Assembly: GCF_016031615.1 (NCBI RefSeq)
Contig: NZ_JACYXC010000001.1
Span: 2,666,001 to 2,730,000, forward strand
Direction of reading: 5' to 3'
From: Streptomyces pactum
GTDB taxonomy: Bacteria > Actinomycetota > Actinomycetes > Streptomycetales > Streptomycetaceae
DNA: 64,000 nucleotides
Under the pieces are notes generated by a model. That model ran no database searches and was not told the origin of the DNA. It was given only the letters and a program-made list of their open reading frames with translations. The position numbers and the translations under genes are program-made. Positions 1 to 7,607 of this stretch are shown here, in pieces. Position 1 is the first letter of the stretch. Every line of letters begins with the position of its first letter.

Positions 1-438
1 GCCCTGGGCCGGGGCGCCCTGCCCTGCCGGAGCGGTGCGCCTGCGGCCCGGGCGGGGGTGTGCCTACGGCCAGCGCGGGCGTATCTACGGCGCGGCCGGG
101 GCGGGCGTGCCTACGGCGCGGGCGGGGCGCCGGTAAGGGGGTGGTCGGGTCGTCCGTACGCCCCCCGGCCACGCCGGCACCGCGTACGCTCCCGCGCCGT
201 CCGGCACCCCCCGCGGGCCCCCACGACGCCGTACGCGCCCGCCCCCACCGTACGCCCGAGCCCGCACGGCCCCCGGCGACGGGCGGCCCCCTGCCGTTCC
301 CCCGCCCGGGGCGTACGCCCCCGGCACCTCCGTACGCCCCGGCACCCCGTACGCCCCCGGCAACGCCGTGCGGCCCGGTGCGCCTCCCCGTGGAGCGCTC
401 CGGGCCGCACGGCCGCCCCCATCGGGGCGGCGGGCCGG
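1..438. repeat. Gene-free GC-rich leader with degenerate short repeats
   Basis: No credible gene is visible here: the long open frames crossing it lack any recognisable domain and exist because the DNA is so GC-rich. It holds about three copies of a GCCTACGGC-type element near positions 60-120. A second cluster of CGTACGCCCC(C)GGC-type elements lies around 230-370. It lies downstream of the 3' end of the minus-strand ABC permease and may contain that operon's terminator, but I see no clean hairpin. Confidence 0.5.
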
Positions 439-3018
439 TCAGTCGGTCGCGATGGCCCGCAGCACGTTCATCCGGCCGGCCCGGAAGGCCGGGACCAGGG
501 CGGCGAGCAGACCGACCACCGCCGAGCCGATGAAGACCCCGGCGATCGTGGGCCACGGGATCTCCAGCACCTTCAGCCCCTCCAGCGCCAGCAGCCGCTG
601 CGCGGTGGTGCCCCAGGCCATCCCCAGACCCAGCCCCAGCAGCGCGCCGAACAGGGCGATCACCACCGACTCCAGCCGGATCATGCGCCGCATCTGGCGG
701 CGGGAGAGCCCGATGGCCCGCATCAGACCGATCTCCCGGGTCCGCTCCACCACCGACAGCGCCAGGGTGTTCACCACTCCCAGCACCGCCACGATGATGG
801 CCAGCGCCAGCAGCCCGTACACCATGTTCAGCAGCTGGCCCATCTGGTCCTCCAGCAGCTCCTTGTAGTCCGCCTGGTTGCGGACGTCGACCTGCGGGAA
901 CGGGTCCAGAACCTGCTTCAGCGCGGCGTACGCGGCGTCCTCCTCGCCGTCCTTCGCCGCGGCGAACATCACCTCGGTCGGCGGCAGGTCACCGGCCTTG
1001 ATGAAGGCGCGGGCGGTCTCCAGGCTCAGGTACATCGCGCCCTTGTCGAACAGCGTGTCGTCCGAGGTGATCGCCCGCACCGTCAGCTCGGCGGTCCCGC
1101 CCTGGGCGAAGTCCACGGTGAGCCGGTCCCCGACCTTGATCCGGTGGTCCTTGGCGAAGCCCTCGTTCACCGACATCGACCGGTCGCCGTAGGCGTCGTC
1201 GAGGTCCCCGGCGACCGTCTCCAGCCGCAGGTCGCGGGCGTAGGTCGGGTCGGCGGCGGTCAGCTCCTTGGTGACCTTCCGCCCGCCCGGCACGGTGATC
1301 TCCGCGTCCTCCAGGCCCTTGTTGACCGTGACGTGGTCCAGCCCGGGCACCGCCTTGATCCGCTGCTCCACCTGCGGGGTGATCGGCCGGTTGTCGGACT
1401 CGATGATGTAGTCCGCGCCGACCGACCGGTCCAGCTGCTCGTCGGCCGAGGCGACCAGCGAGGAGCCGACCACCGACAGGCAGGCCACCAGGGCCAGGCC
1501 GATCATCAGGGCCGCGCCGGTGGCGCCGGTGCGGCGCGGGTTGCGCAGCGCGTTCCGCTCGGCCATCCGGCCCACCGGACCGAACACCCGCAGCACCACG
1601 GCGGACAGCACCCGGACCACCAGCCCGGCCAGCAGCGGGCCGACCACGATGAACCCGACGAGGGTGAACAGGATGCCGCCGGCCAGCGCCAGACCGCCGT
1701 CCGCGGCCTTGTCCGCACGCGCCGCCGCCACCAGCCCGGCCGCGCCCGCCGCGGTCAGCAGCAGACCCAGCACCGCCCGCACCCGGCCCGCCTTGGCGCT
1801 CGCCGGGGTACCCACCTCGCGCAGCGCCGCCATCGGGGAGATCCGGCCGGCCCGTCGGGCCGGGATGTAGGCCGCGATCACCGTGACCACGACCCCGATG
1901 ACCAGGCCGATCACCGGCGTGGCGGTCTTCACCGTCAGCTCCGAGGTGTCCAGCTTCAGACCCGCGCCGGCCATCAGCTTCATCAGCCCCACGGCCAGCC
2001 CGATGCCGCCGAAGATGCCCAGCACCGAACCGACCACGCCCAGCAGCAGCGCCTCGGTGAGCACCGACCGGTTGATCTGCCGCCGGCTGGACCCGATCGC
2101 CCGCATCAGGCCGATCTCCCGGGTGCGCTGGGCGACCAGCATCGAGAAGGTGTTGACGATGAGGAAGATCCCCACCAGCACGGCCACGCCGGCGAAGCCC
2201 AGCATCACGTACTTGAGGATGTCCAGCTCGCCGCTGAGCTCCTTCTGGTTGGCCTCCGCGGCCTCGTCCTGGGTGCGCACGTCGTAGTCGGCGGCGGCCG
2301 GCCCCAGCGCGGCGAGGACCTTCCGCTTCAGCTCCTCGTGCGAGACGCCCGCCTCGGCCGTCATGCCCACCCCGGTGAAGCGGCCCGGCGCCGCCAGCAG
2401 CTCCCGCTGCGCGGTGGCGTCGTCGAAGTAGACCAGCGTGGTGCCCGGGTTGGTCACCTGGAACGTCGCGATCCCGCTGATCTTCGCCCGGAACTCCCCG
2501 TGCGCGGTGATCACCCGCAGCTCGTCCCCGAGCTTCAGGTCCTTGGCGTCGGCGGTGTCGGCGTCGACCATCATCTCGGTGGGCCCGCGCGGCGCGTGCC
2601 CGGAGGTGATCTCCACCGCCCGGCGCTCGTTCTCGTCCCAGTTGGTGGCGATGGTCGGCGCCCCCGAGGAGGGGCCGATGTCGTCGTTGTCGCGATCGAC
2701 GACGGTCACCGCCTCGGTGTTCACGTCGCCGTGGGCCGACCGGACACCCTCCACCTTCGCCAGCCGCGCCACCTCGGCGGCCGGCAGGGTCGGCAGCGCG
2801 CCGGAGCGGCGCAGCTCCTCGTCGTCGGCGTCCTTCGGAGCCACCGACACATCGGCGGCGGTGGCCTGGAAGATCCGGTCGAACGTGGCGTTGGCGGTGT
2901 CGGTGAACACCAGGGTGCCGGTGACGAACGCCACCGACAGCAGGACGGCGATGGCCGACAGCGCCATCCGCCCCTTGTGCGCGACGAAGTTGCGCATCGA
3001 GGTCTTGAGGACGGTCAT
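439..3018 (-). CDS. MacB/FtsX-type ABC transporter permease
   Basis: An 859-residue permease of the MacB/FtsX (ABC3) superfamily. An N-terminal membrane segment (about residues 18-38) is followed by a large extracytoplasmic MacB-PCD-like region. A first FtsX domain carries the TREIGLMRAIGSSRRQI loop, a further periplasmic-type region follows, and a C-terminal FtsX domain repeats the motif as TREIGLMRAIGLSRRQM. Each FtsX block has three to four hydrophobic helices. This duplicated architecture is usual for actinobacterial exporters of roughly 840-860 residues, so the protein looks complete. Its ATG overlaps the stop of the upstream ATPase gene by 4 bp (ATGA), implying coupled translation. Substrate unknown; the family usually extrudes peptides, lipids or envelope-active compounds, or works mechanically on the envelope. 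Confidence 0.93.
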   Translation of the reverse strand: MTVLKTSMRNFVAHKGRMALSAIAVLLSVAFVTGTLVFTDTANATFDRIFQATAADVSVAPKDADDEELRRSGALPTLPAAEVARLAKVEGVRSAHGDVNTEAVTVVDRDNDDIGPSSGAPTIATNWDENERRAVEITSGHAPRGPTEMMVDADTADAKDLKLGDELRVITAHGEFRAKISGIATFQVTNPGTTLVYFDDATAQRELLAAPGRFTGVGMTAEAGVSHEELKRKVLAALGPAAADYDVRTQDEAAEANQKELSGELDILKYVMLGFAGVAVLVGIFLIVNTFSMLVAQRTREIGLMRAIGSSRRQINRSVLTEALLLGVVGSVLGIFGGIGLAVGLMKLMAGAGLKLDTSELTVKTATPVIGLVIGVVVTVIAAYIPARRAGRISPMAALREVGTPASAKAGRVRAVLGLLLTAAGAAGLVAAARADKAADGGLALAGGILFTLVGFIVVGPLLAGLVVRVLSAVVLRVFGPVGRMAERNALRNPRRTGATGAALMIGLALVACLSVVGSSLVASADEQLDRSVGADYIIESDNRPITPQVEQRIKAVPGLDHVTVNKGLEDAEITVPGGRKVTKELTAADPTYARDLRLETVAGDLDDAYGDRSMSVNEGFAKDHRIKVGDRLTVDFAQGGTAELTVRAITSDDTLFDKGAMYLSLETARAFIKAGDLPPTEVMFAAAKDGEEDAAYAALKQVLDPFPQVDVRNQADYKELLEDQMGQLLNMVYGLLALAIIVAVLGVVNTLALSVVERTREIGLMRAIGLSRRQMRRMIRLESVVIALFGALLGLGLGMAWGTTAQRLLALEGLKVLEIPWPTIAGVFIGSAVVGLLAALVPAFRAGRMNVLRAIATD

Positions 3019-3803
3019 GACACCCGCCCGCGCGCGTCGAAGTGCTTCATCCGGTCCAGCACCTGCTCGGCCGTGGGGTGGTGCATCTCGTCGACGATCC
3101 GGCCGTCGGCCAGGTACAGCACCCGGTTGGCGTACGAGGCGGCGACCGGGTCGTGGGTGACCATCACGATCGTCTGGCCCAGCTCGTCCACCGAGCGGCG
3201 CAGGAAGCCCAGCACCTCCGCCCCCGCCCGCGAGTCCAGGTTCCCGGTCGGCTCGTCCCCGAAGATGATCTCCGGGCGGGCGGCGAGCGCCCGGGCCACC
3301 GCGACCCGCTGCTGCTGACCGCCGGAGAGCTGGTTCGGCCGGTGCTTCAGCCGCCCGGCCAGCCCCACCGTCTCCACCACCCGGTCCAGCCAGGCCCGGT
3401 CCGGCCGGCGGCCCGCGATGTCCATCGGCAGCGTGATGTTCTCAAGGGCGCTGAGCGTCGGCAGCAGGTTGAACGCCTGGAAGATGAAGCCGATCCGGTC
3501 CCGCCGCAGCTGGGTCAGCTTCTTGTCCTTCAGGCCGGTGATCTCCGTCTCGTCGATGAAGATCTGCCCCGAACTGACCGTGTCCAGCCCCGCCAGGCAG
3601 TGCATCAGCGTGGACTTGCCCGACCCCGACGGGCCCATGATCGCGGTGAACTCCCCCCGCGCTATGTCCACGTCCACGTGGTCCAGCGCCACCACCCGGG
3701 TCTCCCCCGAGCCGTACGCCTTGACCACCTGCCGTCCCCGCGCGGCCACGGCCGTACGTCCTCCACTGCCCCCGGTCCTGGGAATCGATACAGCCGATGT
3801 CAC
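3015..3803 (-). CDS. ABC transporter ATP-binding protein (LolD/MacB type)
   Basis: The 262-residue ATPase partner of the adjoining FtsX-type permease. It shows Walker A GPSGSGKST (about residues 56-64), the signature LSGGQQQR, Walker B IIFGDEPT and the H-loop MVTHD, all in canonical order. The start is taken as GTG at 3803 because AAGGAGA lies just upstream; a frame open to 3839 lacks such a site. The gene overlaps the permease start by 4 bp, so the two form a translationally coupled operon. A ring of inverted repeats lies upstream (3908-3939). The family couples ATP hydrolysis to MacB-type permeases. Confidence 0.95.
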   Translation of the reverse strand: MTSAVSIPRTGGSGGRTAVAARGRQVVKAYGSGETRVVALDHVDVDIARGEFTAIMGPSGSGKSTLMHCLAGLDTVSSGQIFIDETEITGLKDKKLTQLRRDRIGFIFQAFNLLPTLSALENITLPMDIAGRRPDRAWLDRVVETVGLAGRLKHRPNQLSGGQQQRVAVARALAARPEIIFGDEPTGNLDSRAGAEVLGFLRRSVDELGQTIVMVTHDPVAASYANRVLYLADGRIVDEMHHPTAEQVLDRMKHFDARGRVS

Positions 3804-3907
3804 GGTCCATCTCCTTGATCGGTTGTCCGCCGCGATCACCTGTCCCCGATCGCGCCTTCAGCCTCCCGCGGCGGCACGGTGCGTCGCGATGGTGCGCGGC
3901 ACCGTCT

Positions 3908-3939
3908 TCACCCGGGGGTTAACCCCACCCCCGGGGTGA
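3908..3939. promoter_or_regulatory. Inverted repeat in ABC/MFS divergent spacer (possible operator)
   Basis: The 431-bp gap 3804-4234 separates two divergent transport operons and holds no gene. At 3915-3926 is a perfect 12-bp palindrome GGGGTTAACCCC, framed by outer arms TCACCC (3908-3913) and GGGTGA (3934-3939). This is the only AT-containing dyad in the gap and is placed where an operator could control either transporter. No regulator gene is adjacent, so assignment is inference. Confidence 0.4.
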
Positions 3940-4234
3940 CGCCGTCCGCAGCGGGACACCTCAAACCTAGGGACCGGAGCCCCCCGCACTCGTCCTCCAC
4001 CGGTACGAACCGCACGCCCGGGAACCCTCGGCATTCCCCCTAGGGGACGAGCCGCCCGCGGCCCCCGCGGTCTCAGGGTCACCACCGCCCCGGACCGCCC
4101 CCGACCGGTCCCGGGCCGCCCCTCCGGCGGCCACCACCGCGTGTTCCGGCCCCCCGGAACCCCGCTTCCCTCCCCCCGACCCCCCATGGAAGGTGGTGGG
4201 GGCATCTTTTCCCGCGACGGAGGAGGCACCGACG

Positions 4235-6010
4235 GTGGGCGGTACCGCACGACGGCACACGGACGCGGAACCGGCACCACCGGCACCCCCCGGCGCGCCG
4301 GCCGAACGCCGCGGCCCGGTCGTCGCCGCCCTGATGCTCGGCATGGCGCTCGCCGCCCTGGACGCCACGATCATCTCCACCGCCGTCCCGCAGATCGTCG
4401 GCGACCTGGGCGGCTTCGCGGTCTTCTCCTGGCTGTTCTCCGGCTACCTGCTCGCCGTCACGGTGACCCTGCCGGTGTACGGCAAGCTCTCCGACACCTT
4501 CGGCCGCAAACCCGTGCTCATCACCGGCATCGTGATCTTCCTCGCCGGCTCCCTGCTGTGCGCCGCCGCCTGGAACATGGCCGCCCTCATCGCCTTCCGC
4601 GTCGTCCAGGGCCTGGGCGGCGGAGCCCTCCAGGGCACCGTGCAGACCATCGCCGCCGACCTCTACCCGCTCCGGGAACGCCCCCGCATCCAGGCCCGGC
4701 TCTCCTCGGTGTGGGCACTGTCCTCGGTCGCCGGCCCCGCCCTCGGCGGACTCCTCGCCGGCTACGCCGACTGGCGCTGGATCTTCCTGATCAACCTCCC
4801 GGTCGGCGCCCTCGCCCTGTGGCTGGTCGCCCGCCACCTGCGGGAACCGGCCCGCCCCCGGCCGCCGGCCGGGCAGCGGCCCCCGGTGGACCGGGCCGGC
4901 GCCCTGGGCGTCTTCGTCACCGGCGGACTGCTGCTCACCGCCCTGGTCCAGGGCGGGGTCGCCTGGCCCTGGCTCTCCGCGCCCTCACTGGCCCTGTTCG
5001 CCGGCGCCGCGTCCGCCGCCGCGCTGACCGTACGCGCCGAACGCCGCGCCGCCGAACCGATCATCCCCGGCTGGGTCTGGCGGCGGCGCACCATCGCCGC
5101 CGTCAACCTGGCCCTCGGCGCCCTGGGTCTGCTCATGATCGCCCCGACCGTCTTCCTGCCCACCTACGCCCAGACGGTGCTCGGGCTCGGCCCGGTCGCG
5201 GCCGGCTTCGTCCTGTCCGCGATGACCCTCAGCTGGCCGATCAGCGCCGCGCTGAGCGACCGCGTCTACAACCGCACCGGCTTCCGCCGGTGCGCGGCGC
5301 TGGGCATCTCGCTCGCCGCCGCCACCCTGCTCGCCTTCCCCCTCCTGCCCTACCCCGGCGCCGCCTGGCAGCCGGCCCTGCTGATGCTGGCGCTGGGCGC
5401 GGCGCTCGGCCTCTTCCAGCTCCCGCTGATCATCGCCGTGCAGTCCTCGGTGCAGTGGGCCGAACGCGGCACCGCCACCGCCTCCATCCTCTTCTGCCGC
5501 CAGGTCGGCCAGTGCGTGGGCGCGGCCCTGTTCGGCGCGGTCGCCAACCTCACCCTCGCCGGACGGCTGGCCGACGCCCCGGCGGAGATCCGCCCCGCGC
5601 TGCCGGACGACCTCGACGCGGTCTCGCACGCGCTGGAGAACCGCGACACCCTCGACGAACCGGCCGCCGCCTACCTGCGCCGCTCGGTCGATGCCGTCAC
5701 CGACCACGTCTACCTCGGAGCGGCGGCAGCGGCGCTCCTCGCCCTCCTCGCCCTCCTCCTCCTGGCCCCCCCCGCCACTTCCCGGTACACCCGGAGGGGC
5801 GGGAGCCCCGAGAGGCGGGAGGGCCGGAAGCCCAGAGGAGGCGGAGGCCCAGGAGGGGCAGGGGAGCCCGGAGGGGCCGGCAGGCCCGGCGGGGACAGGG
5901 GAGGCCCGCAGGGCGGGGAAGGGCCCGAGGGGCCGGTACGCCCGGTGGGACAGGAAGGCAACGGCAGGCCGGTGGTGGGCCGACCGGACGCGGACGACGC
6001 ACAAGCCTGA
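4235..6010 (+). CDS. MFS transporter, DHA2 (EmrB/QacA) family
   Basis: A 591-residue drug:proton antiporter-like protein of the 14-helix DHA2 family. Near the N-terminus the segment LAALDATIISTAVPQI carries the family's motif-D1 signature, and the loop-2/3 region shows GKLSDTFGRKP (motif A). Helices continue to about residue 510. GTG at 4235 is chosen because AGGAGG lies 8 bp upstream; the frame is open further upstream but without a ribosome site. The last 70 residues are a Gly/Arg/Pro-rich low-complexity tail unlike a membrane protein. It follows a C8 run near 5769-5776, so it could be a slipped frame rather than a real domain. Substrate unknown. Confidence 0.92.
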   Translation: MGGTARRHTDAEPAPPAPPGAPAERRGPVVAALMLGMALAALDATIISTAVPQIVGDLGGFAVFSWLFSGYLLAVTVTLPVYGKLSDTFGRKPVLITGIVIFLAGSLLCAAAWNMAALIAFRVVQGLGGGALQGTVQTIAADLYPLRERPRIQARLSSVWALSSVAGPALGGLLAGYADWRWIFLINLPVGALALWLVARHLREPARPRPPAGQRPPVDRAGALGVFVTGGLLLTALVQGGVAWPWLSAPSLALFAGAASAAALTVRAERRAAEPIIPGWVWRRRTIAAVNLALGALGLLMIAPTVFLPTYAQTVLGLGPVAAGFVLSAMTLSWPISAALSDRVYNRTGFRRCAALGISLAAATLLAFPLLPYPGAAWQPALLMLALGAALGLFQLPLIIAVQSSVQWAERGTATASILFCRQVGQCVGAALFGAVANLTLAGRLADAPAEIRPALPDDLDAVSHALENRDTLDEPAAAYLRRSVDAVTDHVYLGAAAAALLALLALLLLAPPATSRYTRRGGSPERREGRKPRGGGGPGGAGEPGGAGRPGGDRGGPQGGEGPEGPVRPVGQEGNGRPVVGRPDADDAQA

Positions 6011-6187
6011 CCCCCGCCGAGTGCACCCGCGGGAACCCGCACACAGACGCGAAGCCCCGCGGGCAGGCGCGGACCCGGCATCCACGCGCGGCAGCGCGAT
6101 CCCACGCCCGCGCAAAGCGCCGCAGCGCGGCCGCACGACGCCGCCCCGCGCGCAGGCGCGCAGGTGCCCGCAGCGCGGCCGGCCGGG

Positions 6188-7294
6188 TCAGTCCTGTTCG
6201 CCGGTGGCCGGGCCCGGTACCCGCCCGGTGGGCGGGGTCCGGCGCTCACCGCCGGCCGTGGGCGGCGCGGCGGGCGGCGGCGGCACCGACGGCTGCCCGG
6301 CCGGCCCCTCGCCCCCGTCCGACGGCCCCGCCGCCGGCGGCCCGGCCGGGCCCACCGCACCATCCGACCCGGCCGGCCGGCCCGCACCGTCCGCCGCGTC
6401 CGGTTCCGCCGCCACCGCACGCCCGGTCACCGACGCCAGCCCGGCCCGCACCTGATCCAGGTGCGCCCGCAGCTCCTCCGCCCGCACCGCGTGCTCCCGC
6501 AGCGTCCGCTCGGTCTCCCGCTCCACCCGCTGCTGCTGCACCCGCGCCTGGGCGACGATCGCCGCCCCCTGCGCCTCCGCCTCCTCCAGCTGGTGCCGCG
6601 CCGCCTCCCCGGCCGCCGTGAACGCCCGCTCGGCTTCCGCCAGGGTCTGCCGTACCGCCTGCTCCCACTCCGCGAGCCGGGTCTCCGCCGCCACCTCCCG
6701 CTCGGCGATCTCCCGCTCCGCGGCCTCCCACTGCTCGGCGTGCTCCCGCTCCTGGGCGGCGAGCATCGCGGCGGTGCGCTCCCGCGCCTCCTCCAGCTCC
6801 GCCAGCGCCTCGGCCCGCAGCTCCCGCGCCGCACGCTGCGAGGAGGTCCGCAGCTCCTCGACGGCGGCCCGGGCCTCCTCACCCAGCCGCCGCTCCACCT
6901 CCGACGCCTCTGCGTCCAGCCGGCCGGCCTCCGCCGTCGCCGCCTCCCGCACCTCACGCGCCGCGGCCTCCGCGCTCTCCCGCAACCGCCCGGCCTCCCG
7001 CTCCGCCCCGTCCCGCAGCTCTGCGGCCTCCTCCTGGGCGACCGCGAGGATCAGCCGGGCCCGCTCCCCCAGCGACTCGTAGTTCTGCGGGGCCAGCTGG
7101 GCGACCACCTCCCGCAGCCGCTCCGCCTCCGCCGCCATCTCGTTCGCCAGCACGGTCAGCCGCGCCGCGCGCTCCCACGCCTCGTCCCGCTCCCGCGAGA
7201 TCTCCGCCATCCGGCGGTCCACCTGCTCGGGACGGTAACCACGGCTGCCCAGTCCGACGACGGAGAAGCCATGAGGTGACACCGACGGACTCAT
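6188..7294 (-). CDS. DivIVA-like coiled-coil protein (cellulose-binding protein family of Streptomyces)
   Basis: A 368-residue, Ala/Glu/Arg-rich protein. The start MSPSVSPHGFSVVGLGSRGY, with RGYRPEQVD shortly after, resembles the DivIVA N-terminal lipid-binding motif. Residues about 30-310 form an almost uninterrupted coiled coil, followed by a Pro/Gly/Ala-rich tail. Homologues in Streptomyces are usually labelled cellulose-binding or DivIVA-domain proteins and are thought to act in polar growth or cytoskeletal scaffolding. ATG at 7294 is chosen because it begins the conserved N-terminus; an open extension to 7435 has no family resemblance. It stands alone between the MFS gene (convergent) and the SUKH island. 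Function is inferred from architecture only. Confidence 0.75.
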   Translation of the reverse strand: MSPSVSPHGFSVVGLGSRGYRPEQVDRRMAEISRERDEAWERAARLTVLANEMAAEAERLREVVAQLAPQNYESLGERARLILAVAQEEAAELRDGAEREAGRLRESAEAAAREVREAATAEAGRLDAEASEVERRLGEEARAAVEELRTSSQRAARELRAEALAELEEARERTAAMLAAQEREHAEQWEAAEREIAEREVAAETRLAEWEQAVRQTLAEAERAFTAAGEAARHQLEEAEAQGAAIVAQARVQQQRVERETERTLREHAVRAEELRAHLDQVRAGLASVTGRAVAAEPDAADGAGRPAGSDGAVGPAGPPAAGPSDGGEGPAGQPSVPPPPAAPPTAGGERRTPPTGRVPGPATGEQD

Positions 7295-7607
7295 CTCTCG
7301 GACCCCTTTGATACGGCGGCGATACGGCGGCAACGGGTACGACGGCAACACATGATCCGCGCACATCTTGGCGGGTCGGAGTGAAACGCCCATAACGCGA
7401 CACTCCGCCACCTTCTCCGACCAAGGATGCGCCATAGGGAATCAGAACTCGCAAAAACCCCGATCCCACCCGTAACCAAGAAGACCCGGACGCACCAACG
7501 GAACGCACCCCCGACGACAAAAAGGCGCCCGACCGGTTTCCACCGGTCGGGCGCCTCTCCCACGGCCCCGGGGCCACCCACCGCTGCCACGCGGCGGGAT
7601 CACCCCC
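7295..7607. other. Intergenic gap between coiled-coil gene and SUKH island
   Basis: A 313-bp gap with a locally lower GC content than the flanks. It contains the terminator of the deaminase/SUKH-4 gene (7523-7556) and, nearer 7300-7430, the presumed promoter region of the coiled-coil gene. No open frame with domain support is present. Confidence 0.6.
7523..7556 (-). terminator. Rho-independent terminator of the deaminase/SUKH-4 operon
   Basis: A 15-bp perfect stem (7523-7537 with 7542-7556) closes a 4-nt loop. On the minus strand it is followed by TTTTGTCG. It lies about 50 bp after the stop of the minus-strand gene ending at 7608, as expected for an intrinsic terminator. Confidence 0.85.

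Noticed and set aside
58..3318. 1,086-residue open frame on the plus strand over the ABC transporter genes
   Set aside because: Composition is Arg/Pro/His-rich without domains. It lies antisense to two well-supported genes and is a by-product of GC-biased third positions.
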